Below, one piece after another: positions 46,665-54,832 of a stretch of 64,000 bases of DNA (positions are counted from its first letter, which is position 1; each line of letters opens with the position of its first letter). Under the pieces are notes generated by a model. That model had not been told where the DNA came from. It made no database searches and worked only from the letters and a program-made list of their open reading frames with translations. Both the position numbers and the translations under genes were made by a program. The stretch comes from Bradyrhizobium sp. NP1 (lineage in GTDB: Bacteria > Pseudomonadota > Alphaproteobacteria > Rhizobiales > Xanthobacteraceae): positions 434,001-498,000 of the forward strand of contig NZ_CP127385.1 of assembly GCF_030378205.1 (NCBI RefSeq), given 5' to 3'.

Positions 46665-47087
46665 TTACTGCGCGATCGCCTTGTCGTGCGCGGCAAGCCC
46701 GACCGCCTTGTAGTCGTAGGTCGGATAGAACTCGGTGCGATAGGCGCCCCAGGCCATGGTCTCGAAGATGCGGTTGACCTCGCGCAGCCGCGAGGCCGGC
46801 AGGCGCAGCGTCACCACCTGGCCGATCCCCATCATCACATACCAGCTCACCACTTCGACGCCGGCGGGCGGAAACGCCTTGTAGTAGCCCTGCCGCTCGA
46901 GCTGCGCGTTGAGTTCGCCGAGCGGACGCGACTGGTCGTGCTTGAGGAAGATCGTGAGCATCACTGCGTTGTCGGGTGTCGGCGTCGCCGCGTCGGTCGG
47001 CGTGGTCTGTGTCCGTGCCGATGAGGTCAGGGTCAGGCCTCCGGCCAGTACGGCCATCGCCAGCAACAATCCGCGTCTGCCACGCAT
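46665..47087 (-). CDS. Exported hypothetical protein
   Basis: A 140-residue protein with a signal peptide (MRGRRGLLLAMAVLAGGLTLTSSA, cleavage at about residue 24). The mature part has TIFLKHDQSRPLGELNAQL, GVEVVSWYVMMGIGQVVTL and RIFETMAWGAYRTEFYPTYD. I do not know the family, but similar proteins occur across Bradyrhizobium. AGGGAGAAT precedes the start. It is convergent with the THI5-like gene. Confidence 0.75.
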   Translation of the reverse strand: MRGRRGLLLAMAVLAGGLTLTSSARTQTTPTDAATPTPDNAVMLTIFLKHDQSRPLGELNAQLERQGYYKAFPPAGVEVVSWYVMMGIGQVVTLRLPASRLREVNRIFETMAWGAYRTEFYPTYDYKAVGLAAHDKAIAQ

Positions 47088-47214
47088 CGCTATTCTCCCT
47101 TGGGAATGTCCCCCGCCTCCAGGGTCTTTTTAGGCGATCATTGCGACAGAACGCCTGCCTGTAAACGCCGAACCGTCTTCGCGGTGCCGGCGATCAGAGA
47201 GGAGCTGCCCAATC

Positions 47215-47475
47215 TTGTCGCAGCGCGATTGTGAGACAGCTCACAAGGGATTGGTGGCCGCGGCGCTATGGATGGGGACGGCAGGGCCAGTCAGCTTCGA
47301 GGGCCGGGCGATGAACATGCGGCGAATGGCGTATTGGTGGTTCAGGTTCGTCGTCTCGGGCCGCTTCATCGCGACGTTCTTCAACCTGCGGCGCACACGG
47401 AGCCTCGAGAGCTCGGTCCGGCAGCCCGGTGAAGCGGCCGAATCGAGCGCCGCTAGCTCTGGCCGATCAGCTTGA
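47215..47475 (+). CDS. Possible small protein, uncertain
   Basis: An open frame beginning TTG (AGGAG upstream), with in-frame ATGs at 47272 and 47311. The segment from 47311 (MNMRRMAYWWFRFVVSGRF) is basic and aromatic with GC-rich third positions, so a small protein of about 54 residues is possible. No family was recognised. It overlaps the convergent gene at 47453 by 23 bases. The bases 47088-47214 show nothing. Confidence 0.3.
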   Translation: MSQRDCETAHKGLVAAALWMGTAGPVSFEGRAMNMRRMAYWWFRFVVSGRFIATFFNLRRTRSLESSVRQPGEAAESSAASSGRSA

Positions 47476-48673
47476 GGCAGGAATTCACGGAATGGCTCAC
47501 CGCGTCGCGCCCGCGCCATGCCAGATGGCCGAGGCGGCGCATCAGCGACCCGCCGCCGCGCAGGCTGCGCGATCCCAGCACGTGGCCGACCTCGGGCGGG
47601 AAGCGGCTCACCTCGGATTCGATCAGCGCGGCGATGCTGTCCATCAGGTGGCGCAGGCGCCGACCCCAGTCGGAATCGTCGAGCTCGTTGATCCGGGTCT
47701 GCAACGCGTATTCGGCCTCATAGATCGCGACCAGGATCTCGCGCGCCACCAGCACGCGGTTCCGGCGCAGCGCCATGCGCAGCGTCGAACGCGCATCCTC
47801 GATCTGGTCGAGCGCCATCGAGACGGTGATGGCATAGGGCGTCGTGGCGATGTCGGCCGCTTTCTTGCTGGCGGCCGCCCGGGTCGCCAGGAAGATCAGT
47901 TGCCACGGCGTCTTCAGCCGCCTGGCGACCATCGCGAGCCCGAACGGCAGCGCGTCGGCATGCTCCTTCTTCAGGCCGTTCAGCAGCGTTCCGACCTTGC
48001 CCTGGATCGCCTCGTCGAAATTGTCGATCTTCACCGGCAGCGCCGCGTCGAATTTCGTCAGCGTCTCGCGCGCACGCAGCACGATCATCATCTTGGTGAG
48101 GTCGCGATAGGCTGATTGTGCGGCCGTGTAGGTCGCGAGCTTGGCGCGCGTCTGCTCGGCGCTGTCAGGCGAGGCGAGCGCGTTCTCCAGATATTTGACG
48201 ACCTTGGTCTGGAAGGTCGCTGCCGCCTTGCGCAGCTCCTTCGGCTTGTCGGAGGTGGCGAGCTTGCCGACCTCGTCGACATAGTCGCGCGCCATCGTCG
48301 GCAGATCGCGGATGATCCACTCCCAGATCGGCAGCAGCGAGCCGCGCGGTATCCTGCCGGCATTGTCGTGCTCGGGCGCGCCATCGACCAGCACCGGCTC
48401 GAGCGGCGCGAAGAACAGGCGCGCGGGATCGCTGATGCGGCTCTGGCTGCTGCCGTCCTTGCGGAATTCGGCGCGCAGCTTGGCCTGGATGTCGCTGGAG
48501 CCCGAGATCTCGACGCCGCAATGTTCGAGCCGCTCCAGCTCCGCGAGCAGACAACTCCGCGTCAGCGGACTGAGCCGCTGCAGGAAGTCCCAGATCCGCT
48601 CGGTTTGCTTCATGGCGCGCGAGGTCCGCAGCTCGATGGCGACCGGGAGTGGTCGGCCGATGCGTGGAGGCAT
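47453..48673 (-). CDS. Conserved hypothetical protein, 406 residues
   Basis: A soluble, largely helical protein. It begins MPPRIGRPLPVAIELRTSRAM and has WDFLQRLSPLTRSCLLAEL, then a long alpha-helical body rich in Ala, Leu, Lys and Arg, with no membrane segment. Function is unknown; similar genes lie near flagellin or LuxR-type genes in this genus, as far as I can tell only from this context. The start at 48673 follows GGGAG five bases upstream; an internal ATG at 48613 has a poor site. A CCGTA-N4-TACGG palindrome lies 62 bases upstream. Confidence 0.75.
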   Translation of the reverse strand: MPPRIGRPLPVAIELRTSRAMKQTERIWDFLQRLSPLTRSCLLAELERLEHCGVEISGSSDIQAKLRAEFRKDGSSQSRISDPARLFFAPLEPVLVDGAPEHDNAGRIPRGSLLPIWEWIIRDLPTMARDYVDEVGKLATSDKPKELRKAAATFQTKVVKYLENALASPDSAEQTRAKLATYTAAQSAYRDLTKMMIVLRARETLTKFDAALPVKIDNFDEAIQGKVGTLLNGLKKEHADALPFGLAMVARRLKTPWQLIFLATRAAASKKAADIATTPYAITVSMALDQIEDARSTLRMALRRNRVLVAREILVAIYEAEYALQTRINELDDSDWGRRLRHLMDSIAALIESEVSRFPPEVGHVLGSRSLRGGGSLMRRLGHLAWRGRDAVSHSVNSCLKLIGQS

Positions 48674-48735
48674 TTGCGCGCTCCCAACCGCAACAGCAGC
48701 CAACGGTAATTTCGTAAATATTGGCTTTAGCCGTA

Positions 48736-48749
48736 CCGTAAAAATACGG
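48736..48749. promoter_or_regulatory. Palindrome CCGTA-AAAA-TACGG (site 1)
   Basis: A perfect 14-bp palindrome in the gap between the divergent genes at 48673 (62 bases away) and 48896 (146 bases away). An extra CCGTA half-site is directly adjacent at 48731-48735. It belongs to the family described for 49851, 50832, 52595 and 54749. Confidence 0.7.
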
Positions 48750-48895
48750 AATGCAGGCGACCTCGCGCGCACCGGATGGAGCGGCAGGGCGGTCAACAGG
48801 CGGGCTCGCCGAGGGCGCGGCGGCACGGGAACACCGTAATCTTACTGGGCACGAATTTAACTGCGGATCCGCCTCAGTTCCGTTAAACAACTGAG

Positions 48896-49480
48896 ATGCC
48901 GCACGAAAAGCGCTTGCCCGATTCGACCGTCGCGAAGTGGATCGAATCCGGCACGCCTCTCAGCGAGGCAGACCTTGCCAATTTGCCGCTCGCCGTGCCG
49001 CTCACCGGTGAAACCGCCGCGGCGATCCTGCGCGAGCTCAACGGGCCGCTGACGGCACTGTTGCTCTATATGGGCGAAATCAAGCTGCACAGCCGGCGAC
49101 TGATCGAGGCCGACGGCGATCGCAGCTATTTGCAGCAGATCATCGAGAATGCGCTGCAGCAAACCATGCGTGTCTGTGCCTTTGTCGAGCGGCTTTCCGG
49201 GGCGCAGCTTGGGGCGGCGCGTCCCGCTGCAACCGGCGATGACGATCGCAATGTTCCGCGCGCAGCACCGGCATCAGTCGCCGGCCGCAAGCCGCTCACC
49301 CGGCGCGAGCGCGAGGTCTTGAAGCTGATCAGCGAGGGGCACACCAACAAGCAGGGCGCCTTGCGCATGCGCATCAGCCCGCGAACCTTCGAGAGCCATC
49401 GCGCCGAGGTGATGCGCAAGCTCGGCGCGCGCAATACTGCGGATCTGGTCCGCGCGGCGCTGCTCTACCGCGAGGATTGA
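48896..49480 (+). CDS. LuxR-type regulator with histidine-kinase-like helical N terminus
   Basis: A 194-residue protein. The C-terminal GerE/LuxR helix-turn-helix (about residues 128-190) reads PLTRREREVLKLISEGHTN and RISPRTFESHRAEVMRKLGA. Residues ~36-98 resemble the dimerisation helices of a histidine kinase: LRELNGPLTALLLYMGEI corresponds to the H-box HELNQPLTAL, but the phospho-accepting His is Arg. A short Ala/Pro linker joins the two. It is likely a dimeric DNA-binding protein with a pseudo-kinase helix bundle. It lies next to palindrome site 1. Confidence 0.8.
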   Translation: MPHEKRLPDSTVAKWIESGTPLSEADLANLPLAVPLTGETAAAILRELNGPLTALLLYMGEIKLHSRRLIEADGDRSYLQQIIENALQQTMRVCAFVERLSGAQLGAARPAATGDDDRNVPRAAPASVAGRKPLTRREREVLKLISEGHTNKQGALRMRISPRTFESHRAEVMRKLGARNTADLVRAALLYRED

Positions 49481-49535
49481 GGGCCCGCGGTCGGCCGGCG
49501 GTCGATGCGCAGCGGTCCGCGACGGCTTGACGATT

Positions 49536-49787
49536 TCAGCAATAATCTTCGGCGAACAGGCGTTCGGGCGGCACGAGCCGTGCGCTCGACGGCGGGGTTT
49601 GCTTCGGCGCGCTCGGAACGATCGTGATGGTCCAGCGCGGCGGAATGCTCGCGTTCATCTCCCGCACGGATCGAACATAGCCTGTCACGGTGGCGCCGCC
49701 GCTCCTGACCGTGGTGGTCCTGCCGTTGAACTGAGCGATACGGAAACGACGGGCTTCCTTCTGGTCGGCCGTCTCGAACGTGAACAT
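49536..49787 (-). CDS. Small conserved hypothetical protein
   Basis: An 83-residue basic, beta-rich protein: MFTFETADQKEARRFRIAQF, then GRTTTVRSGGATVTGYVRSV and a Pro-rich end. No known family. The start at 49787 follows AGGAGAGC; 49820 is a poorer start. A CCGTA-N4-TACGG palindrome lies 63 bases upstream, nearly the same distance as for the genes at 48673 and 54687. Confidence 0.65.
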   Translation of the reverse strand: MFTFETADQKEARRFRIAQFNGRTTTVRSGGATVTGYVRSVREMNASIPPRWTITIVPSAPKQTPPSSARLVPPERLFAEDYC

Positions 49788-49850
49788 GATGCTCTCCTGT
49801 GGCGGCGGCATCATCGTCATTCATGGTTAGCCATGTATGAAAATCACCAG

Positions 49851-49864
49851 CCGTAGAAGTACGG
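49851..49864. promoter_or_regulatory. Palindrome CCGTA-GAAG-TACGG (site 2)
   Basis: A perfect-arm copy 63 bases ahead of the minus-strand gene at 49787. The next plus-strand gene (50337) is 472 bases away, so the minus-strand gene is the likely target. Confidence 0.7.
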
Positions 49865-50029
49865 CCGCAATCGTCCGCGGGGGGCCGGCTCATGGCGTCG
49901 GCAGCCGCCGCCGATACGCGGTCTGACGGCCTCGTGGCATTCCCAGGCGGAGCGCCGCAGCGCCGCGCTGATGATCTCGATATGTCCGCGGCAAGCTCGT
50001 GCGGATCAGAAGGTTGCGCATGGCTGCAC

Positions 50030-50207
50030 TGCGATCGGCCACAAGGCGGAACTCCGCGAGGTCCCACTATGCGGCAGGAACACCTGCGAGGGAACCGCGC
50101 CGGCTTCGATCAGCATCGCGTTCCCGGCGCTTGAGATGCGGCTGCAGCGCGCGGAAATCGGTGTCGCAGAGCGCTTGCAGCAGGTGGTTGGGCGGACGCT
50201 TCGACAT
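50030..50207 (-). pseudogene. Remnant of a Crp/Fnr family regulator N terminus
   Basis: From ATG 50207 the frame reads MSKRPPNHLLQALCDTDF, then ALQPHLKR, as in the first helix of Bradyrhizobium Crp-like proteins, and stops at 50067. A second frame, shifted at about 50110, continues the homology with LIEAGAVPSQVFLPHSG. The cNMP domain after that and the helix-turn-helix are lost. This reads as a frameshifted, truncated gene. The rest of 49865-50336 shows no functional gene. Confidence 0.55.
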
Positions 50208-50336
50208 CGTTGTATTTTCGCAAGTATGCAATTCGGATAAAGCCTATACATTGTACCGGGCAGACACGCGGGTCGCTTTGCAGCCGAAATGGGATTACGC
50301 AGCGATTCACCGCAGCAATCATGAGCGGAGGGAAGC

Positions 50337-50747
50337 ATGCCGCGTATTCTCGTCGTCGATGACGATCCGCTGGTCTGCAGCGCGGTCCAACTCTGCCTGG
50401 AGCGTCAGGATTTCGAAGTTGTGATCGCTGATGGCGGGGAAGCGGGACTGCGCGCGCTTGAGGGCCAAGCCTTCGACCTGATGCTGGTCGACATCTTCAT
50501 GCCGCACATGCGTGGCTTCGAGTCGATCAGGATCTTTCACGAACGCGCCCCGGCGGTTCCGCTGGTGGCGATGTCCGGCTACGCCTTCGCCAGTCTCAAT
50601 GCGCCGGCGCCCGATTTCCTGAAGATGGCGCTCGAGCTCGGCGCGTCGCGATGCCTGCGCAAGCCGTTCACGCCGGCGGCGCTGCTGATGGCGGTGAGGG
50701 AGTGCCTGTCGGAGACGGACGCGCGCGGGCAGCGCGACGCCGGCTGA
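50337..50747 (+). CDS. Single-domain response regulator
   Basis: A 136-residue receiver domain without output domain. It has the acidic pair in LVVDDDPLV, the phospho-accepting Asp in LMLVDIFMP, Ser in MSGYA, and Lys in LRKPFTP. A stretch between the Ser and Lys (APDFLKMALELGA) has the same unusual form as in the regulator at 55479-55907, so the two are close paralogues. GGAGGG precedes the start. Likely signals to a separate protein in the motility/LuxR cluster. Confidence 0.9.
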   Translation: MPRILVVDDDPLVCSAVQLCLERQDFEVVIADGGEAGLRALEGQAFDLMLVDIFMPHMRGFESIRIFHERAPAVPLVAMSGYAFASLNAPAPDFLKMALELGASRCLRKPFTPAALLMAVRECLSETDARGQRDAG

Positions 50748-50831
50748 GCGGAGCCGCGCCGCCTCGCACGTGCGCATGCCGGTCTGCCGCGCCGGTAGGC
50801 CCCGGGCCGGTGCGTCGATCCTCCGTTGCTG

Positions 50832-50845
50832 CCGTAGTTGTACGG
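50832..50845. promoter_or_regulatory. Palindrome CCGTA-GTTG-TACGG (site 3), upstream of flagellin
   Basis: A perfect-arm copy 105 bases before the flagellin start. It is followed after seven bases by CTTAAC, an arrangement shared with site 5 read toward its minus-strand gene. Confidence 0.7.
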
Positions 50846-50950
50846 ACCGCGGCTTAACCAGTCGGTAGGGTTAAGTGTGCAGGGTGGCCGGCGCGCTGCA
50901 CATGTAACCGTGCAGCGGTTCTAGTTGCGTCTGTCCAGAAGGATATGAGT

Positions 50951-52516
50951 ATGACCGGCATTGTGCTTTCGGCCTCGGTTCGCCAGAACCTGCTTTCGCT
51001 GCAGTCCACCGCTTCGCTGCTTGCTACCACTCAGAATGACCTCGCCACCGGCAACAAGGTCAATTCGGCCCTCGACAACCCCACCAACTTCTTCACCGCC
51101 CAGTCACTGAACAACCGCGCCAGCGACATCGGCAACCTGCTCGACGGCATCGGCAACGGCGTCCAGGTGCTGCAGGCCGCCAATAGCGGCATCACCTCGC
51201 TGCAGAGCCTCGTCGACAGCGCCAAGTCGATCGCCAACCAGGTGCTGCAGAGCCCGCTCGGCTACTCCGCCAAGTCCAGCATCACCTCGGCCGCCATCAC
51301 CGGCGCCACCGCCAACAACCTGCTCGGCACCACCGGCACCAACGCCACCGTGACCGGCACCGCCGTCAACAACAACCTGACCTCGGCCGTCGCCATCACC
51401 AGCGCCACCACGCTGTCGGGCGCCGCCAACACCGACTCGCTGTCGTCAGCCATCTCCACCGGCGACACCCTGGTCGTCAACGGCACCACCTTCTCCTTCG
51501 TTGCCGGCTCGACCTCCACGGGCACCAATATCGGCGTCGGCGACACCGTTGCCCACCTGCTCTCCGCGATCGATACGGTGACCGGCGCCACCACCGCCTC
51601 CAGCGTCAACAGCGGCAAGATCACGCTGTCCACCGGCACCAGCCAGAACCTGGTGATCTCCGGCACCGCGCTTGGCAAGCTCGGCTTGACCGCCGGCACC
51701 ACCAATGTCGGGCCGCCCGCCTTGTCCGGCGAGACCTTGACGATCAACCCCACGGGCGGGGGAACGGCGACCTCGATCACCTTCGGCACCGGCAACGGCC
51801 AGGTCTCGACGCTGAACGGATTGAACGCGGCGCTGGCCGGCAACAATCTGCAGGCGACGATCGATGCCGCGACCGGCAAGATCAGCATCACCACGACCAA
51901 CGACGAGGCATCCTCGACGATCGGCACGATCGGCGGCTCGGCGACCTTGAGCGGCGCGGCCTTCAACGGGTTGACCCCGGCGGCGCCGGTGGCCGATCCG
52001 AACTCGCAGGCGCAGCGTGCGAGCCTGGTCGCGCAGTACAACAACGTGCTGGCGCAGATCAACACCACGGCGCAGGACGCCTCGTTCAACGGCGTCAACC
52101 TGCTGAACGGCGACACGCTGAAGCTCGTGTTCAACGAGACCGGCAAGTCGACGCTGAGCATCTCCGGCGTGACCTTCAACGCCGTTGGCCTTGGGCTGTC
52201 GACGCTGACGGCAGGCACCGACTTCCTGGACAACGCCTCGGCCAATAAGGCGCTGACCACGCTGACGACGGCCTCCTCGACGCTGCGCTCGGAAGCTTCG
52301 ACGCTGGGTTCGAACCTGTCGATCGTGCAGATCCGCCAGGACTTCTCCAAGAACCTGATCAACGTGCTGCAGACCGGTTCGTCGAACCTGACGCTCGCCG
52401 ACACCAACGAGGAAGCGGCCAACAGCCAGGCGCTGTCGACCCGCCAGTCGATCGCGGTCTCGGCGCTGTCGCTCGCCAACCAGGCCCAGGCCAGCGTGCT
52501 GCAGCTGCTGCGCTAA
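50951..52516 (+). CDS. Flagellin
   Basis: The filament subunit, 521 residues. The conserved N-terminal D0/D1 helix region is GIVLSASVRQNLLSLQSTAS to about residue 110, and the C-terminal D1/D0 helices (~410-521) include NEEAANSQALSTRQSIAVSA and end QASVLQLLR. The middle (~110-400) is a Thr/Gly/Asn-rich surface domain like those in alphaproteobacterial flagellins. I chose ATG 50951 because AAGGA is seven bases upstream; ATG 50945 is only one base from it. A CCGTA palindrome lies 105 bases upstream, and a strong terminator follows. Secreted through the flagellar channel, so no signal peptide. Confidence 0.95.
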   Translation: MTGIVLSASVRQNLLSLQSTASLLATTQNDLATGNKVNSALDNPTNFFTAQSLNNRASDIGNLLDGIGNGVQVLQAANSGITSLQSLVDSAKSIANQVLQSPLGYSAKSSITSAAITGATANNLLGTTGTNATVTGTAVNNNLTSAVAITSATTLSGAANTDSLSSAISTGDTLVVNGTTFSFVAGSTSTGTNIGVGDTVAHLLSAIDTVTGATTASSVNSGKITLSTGTSQNLVISGTALGKLGLTAGTTNVGPPALSGETLTINPTGGGTATSITFGTGNGQVSTLNGLNAALAGNNLQATIDAATGKISITTTNDEASSTIGTIGGSATLSGAAFNGLTPAAPVADPNSQAQRASLVAQYNNVLAQINTTAQDASFNGVNLLNGDTLKLVFNETGKSTLSISGVTFNAVGLGLSTLTAGTDFLDNASANKALTTLTTASSTLRSEASTLGSNLSIVQIRQDFSKNLINVLQTGSSNLTLADTNEEAANSQALSTRQSIAVSALSLANQAQASVLQLLR

Positions 52517-52540
52517 ACCGCATAATATTGAATCGAAAGC

Positions 52541-52569
52541 CAAACGGCGGGGGAAACCCCGCCGTTTTT
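52541..52569 (+). terminator. Rho-independent terminator after flagellin
   Basis: AAACGGCGGGG (52541-52551) and CCCCGCCGTTT (52556-52566) form an 11-bp stem with a GAAA tetraloop, ending in a T-run. It is 24 bases after the flagellin stop. Confidence 0.92.
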
Positions 52570-52594
52570 GCGTTGGCCGCACCGTGCGCGCCCC

Positions 52595-52608
52595 TCCGTA
52601 TTTCCACG
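52595..52608. promoter_or_regulatory. Near-palindrome CCGTA-TTTC-CACGG (site 4), upstream of cheY-like gene
   Basis: One mismatch from the CCGTA-N4-TACGG consensus (T to C in the right arm). It lies between the flagellin terminator and the cheY-like gene, 95 bases ahead of that start. Confidence 0.5.
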
Positions 52609-52703
52609 GACCATGAAATTAACGGAAATGAACAAGCCGGGCCGCTATCGCTTAGCCGAGGCGCAATCCGTCCGCCGCATGAGATCGGCAAGGAGGGTCA
52701 AAC

Positions 52704-53090
52704 ATGAAAACATGCCTCGTGGTCGACGATTCCCGTGTCGTGCGAAAGATCGCCCGGCAGATCCTGGAGAAACTCGATTTCGCGATCATCGAAGCCGCCG
52801 ATGGCGAGCAGGCGCTGCAAGCCTGCAGGGATGCCCTGCCGGACGCCATCCTGCTCGACTGGAACATGCCCGTGATGGATGGCTACGAATTTCTCGGCCG
52901 TCTGCGCGACCTGCCAGGCGGCGAGGGGCCGAAGGTGGTGTTCTGCACCACCGAAAACAACATCGAACATATCTCGCTGGCGCTGCGCGCGGGTGCCGAC
53001 GAGTACATCATGAAGCCGTTCGACAAGGAAATCGTCGCCGCGAAATTCATGGAAGTCGGCTTGCTGCAATCCGCCGGCCCGTCCGCCTGA
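52704..53090 (+). CDS. CheY-like response regulator
   Basis: A 128-residue receiver with the acidic DDSR pair, the phospho-accepting Asp in LLDWNMPVMDG, Thr in CTTENN and Lys in MKPFDK. This is the CheY form with WNMP. It is the first gene of a short operon with cheR (31-base gap) and a PilZ gene, so it probably controls motility or flagellar output. AGGAGG at 52691-52696 precedes the start. Confidence 0.93.
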   Translation: MKTCLVVDDSRVVRKIARQILEKLDFAIIEAADGEQALQACRDALPDAILLDWNMPVMDGYEFLGRLRDLPGGEGPKVVFCTTENNIEHISLALRAGADEYIMKPFDKEIVAAKFMEVGLLQSAGPSA

Positions 53091-53121
53091 ATCCGAAGCG
53101 TTTGCGTCAAGAGAGGCCGTC

Positions 53122-53997
53122 GTGATCCCGTCCGACTATGAGTATCTGCGCAAGTTTCTCAAGGAACGTTCCGGTCTCGATTTGTCGGATGACAAGCAGT
53201 ACCTGATCGAGAGCCGCCTGCTTCCGCTCGCGCGCAAGTCCGGCCTGCCCGGGATCGGCGAGCTGGTGCAGGCGATCCGCGGCGGCGCCGCGCCGCTCGC
53301 AGGCCAGGCGGTCGAAGCCATGACCACCAACGAGACGTTCTTCTTCCGCGACAAGGCGCCGTTCGACCATTTCCGCGAGCTGATCATGCCGGAGTTGTTG
53401 CGGGCGCGCACATCCCGCAAGAGCATCCGGATCTGGTGTGCTGCATCTTCGACCGGCCAGGAGCCCTATTCGCTCGCGATGTGCATCAAGGAGATGGGGC
53501 TGGCCATGGCCGGGTTCCGCGTCGAGATCGTCGCGACCGACCTCTCCGAGGGCGTGCTCGAAAAGTCGAAGGCGGGCCTGTACAGCCAGTTCGAGGTGCA
53601 GCGCGGCCTGCCGATCCAGCTTCTCGTCAAATACTTCAAGCAGAGCGGCGAGCTGTGGCAGATCAGCCCGGATATCCGCGCGATGGTCCATCACCGGCGT
53701 TTCAATCTGCTGCACGACTTCACGCAACTCGGCACGTTCGACGTGATCTTCTGTCGCAACGTGCTGATCTATTTCGATCAGCCGACCAAGGACAACATCT
53801 TCCGACGGCTTGCCGGAACCATCGAGCGCGACGGTTTCCTGGTGCTCGGCGCGGCCGAGACGGTGGTGGGCCTGACCGGGGCGTTCGAGCCGCAGCCGGA
53901 ACGCCGCGGCGTCTATCGGCCGAGCGCGACGCAGTCGGCAAGGCTGGCGGGCAAGCCCGCGGCCGCGCCGCAACTGGCAGCGCTGGCGGGGATCTAA
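53122..53997 (+). CDS. Chemotaxis methyltransferase CheR
   Basis: Methylates glutamates of chemoreceptors with S-adenosylmethionine. The 291 residues contain the N-terminal helical CheR_N (about 1-70, with TTNETFFFRD) and the catalytic domain with the cofactor motif AASSTGQEPYSLAM, the ATDLSEGVL acidic loop, and CRNVLIYFD. There is an Ala/Pro tail. It starts with GTG at 53122; GAGAGG is upstream. No C-terminal receptor-binding pentapeptide system or TPR is visible. Confidence 0.95.
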   Translation: MIPSDYEYLRKFLKERSGLDLSDDKQYLIESRLLPLARKSGLPGIGELVQAIRGGAAPLAGQAVEAMTTNETFFFRDKAPFDHFRELIMPELLRARTSRKSIRIWCAASSTGQEPYSLAMCIKEMGLAMAGFRVEIVATDLSEGVLEKSKAGLYSQFEVQRGLPIQLLVKYFKQSGELWQISPDIRAMVHHRRFNLLHDFTQLGTFDVIFCRNVLIYFDQPTKDNIFRRLAGTIERDGFLVLGAAETVVGLTGAFEPQPERRGVYRPSATQSARLAGKPAAAPQLAALAGI

Positions 53998-54000
53998 GTG

Positions 54001-54306
54001 ATGGCGGAGGACGGCAAGATTCTCGACCGCGTGACCTTCAGCCGCGGCTACGACGTTTGCATCATGGCCATCGACGGCACCTGGCGGCGCAATTGCCAGC
54101 TCAACGCGATCTCCGACAACGACGCCATGCTGAGCGTCGAGGGTTCGATCCAGGGACTCAATCTGAAGGAGTTCTTCCTGCTGCTGTCGTCGACCGGCCT
54201 TGCCTATCGTCGCTGCGAATTGATCAAGGTCAACGGCGCGGAGATGGACGTTCAGTTTCTGAAAGCCCGGCAGGGAAAGCGGAAGGTGCGCGAGGCCGAC
54301 GCATAA
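54001..54306 (+). CDS. PilZ domain protein
   Basis: A 101-residue single PilZ-like domain. The sequence is RGYDVCIMAIDGTWRRNCQL and NDAMLSVEGSIQGLNLKEFFLLLSSTGLAYRRC, consistent with the family. The cyclic-di-GMP motif RxxxR and D/NxSxxG are incomplete: only weak equivalents are visible, so nucleotide binding is not assured. It follows cheR by three bases (GTG at 53998 is an alternative start), so they are co-transcribed. A role at the flagellum is plausible. Confidence 0.78.
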   Translation: MAEDGKILDRVTFSRGYDVCIMAIDGTWRRNCQLNAISDNDAMLSVEGSIQGLNLKEFFLLLSSTGLAYRRCELIKVNGAEMDVQFLKARQGKRKVREADA

Positions 54307-54399
54307 CGCGCGCGTGAGCACGGCGTGAGCGGCTGATGGAGATAATTGTGCCCCGGCGGCGGTGGCCGGCCACCGGCGCGACCGGCCTTGACGTCGGAT

Positions 54400-54687
54400 T
54401 CACGCGGTTCCCGCGTTCCTCAGGAAATGCAGTGCGGCGGTGAGGCGCTCGTCCGACATCTTCAACGCTGCGTGAGCCTTCTCGTAAGGCAGCGTGAGAT
54501 CATCAAGCACGAAGACGTCGGCCGGTTCCTCGGCAGCCGCGGCTTCGCGCGCAATAGTCATTTCGACCAATGCGAGGCTGGCCTGCACGCGGCCGACCAG
54601 AGAGGTCAGATCGGCGACCACCGATCGGTGGCTGGCATCTGGCCGTCCATCCGCCGGCTCGGTCGATTTGTCTCGCTTTTCTTGCAT
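54400..54687 (-). CDS. Small conserved hypothetical protein
   Basis: A 95-residue acidic protein with a helical middle: SVVADLTSLVGRVQASLALVE. A Pro/Ala/Glu-rich segment follows, then LPYEKAHAALKMSDERL. No family recognised. The palindrome CCGTA-N4-TACGG lies 61 bases upstream of its start, on the divergent side of the FixJ-like gene. It converges on the PilZ gene. Confidence 0.7.
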   Translation of the reverse strand: MQEKRDKSTEPADGRPDASHRSVVADLTSLVGRVQASLALVEMTIAREAAAAEEPADVFVLDDLTLPYEKAHAALKMSDERLTAALHFLRNAGTA

Positions 54688-54748
54688 CGATGCGCTCCGA
54701 TCTCGCGTTGTATGGCGTGCGTTGCTACTTGTGCGTTAAGTCGTGCTC

Positions 54749-54762
54749 CCGTACAAATACGG
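54749..54762. promoter_or_regulatory. Palindrome CCGTA-CAAA-TACGG (site 5)
   Basis: A perfect-arm copy between the divergent genes at 54687 (61 bases away) and 54833 (70 bases away). Read toward the minus-strand gene it is followed after eight bases by CTTAAC. Confidence 0.7.
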
Positions 54763-54832
54763 ACACGCCGAATTCCGCACGGCGAGCGGGTCGGCAGTGC
54801 GTCTGATTTTCGCTGTCTATGGGCGGTGGCAC

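Noticed and set aside
49892..50134. Plus-strand small open frame
   Set aside because: No ribosome-binding site or family; it lies antisense to the Crp-like remnant.
54360..54375. Perfect palindrome CGGTGGCCGGCCACCG as a terminator after the PilZ gene
   Set aside because: No loop and no T-run; more likely a GC-rich coincidence or a minor binding site.
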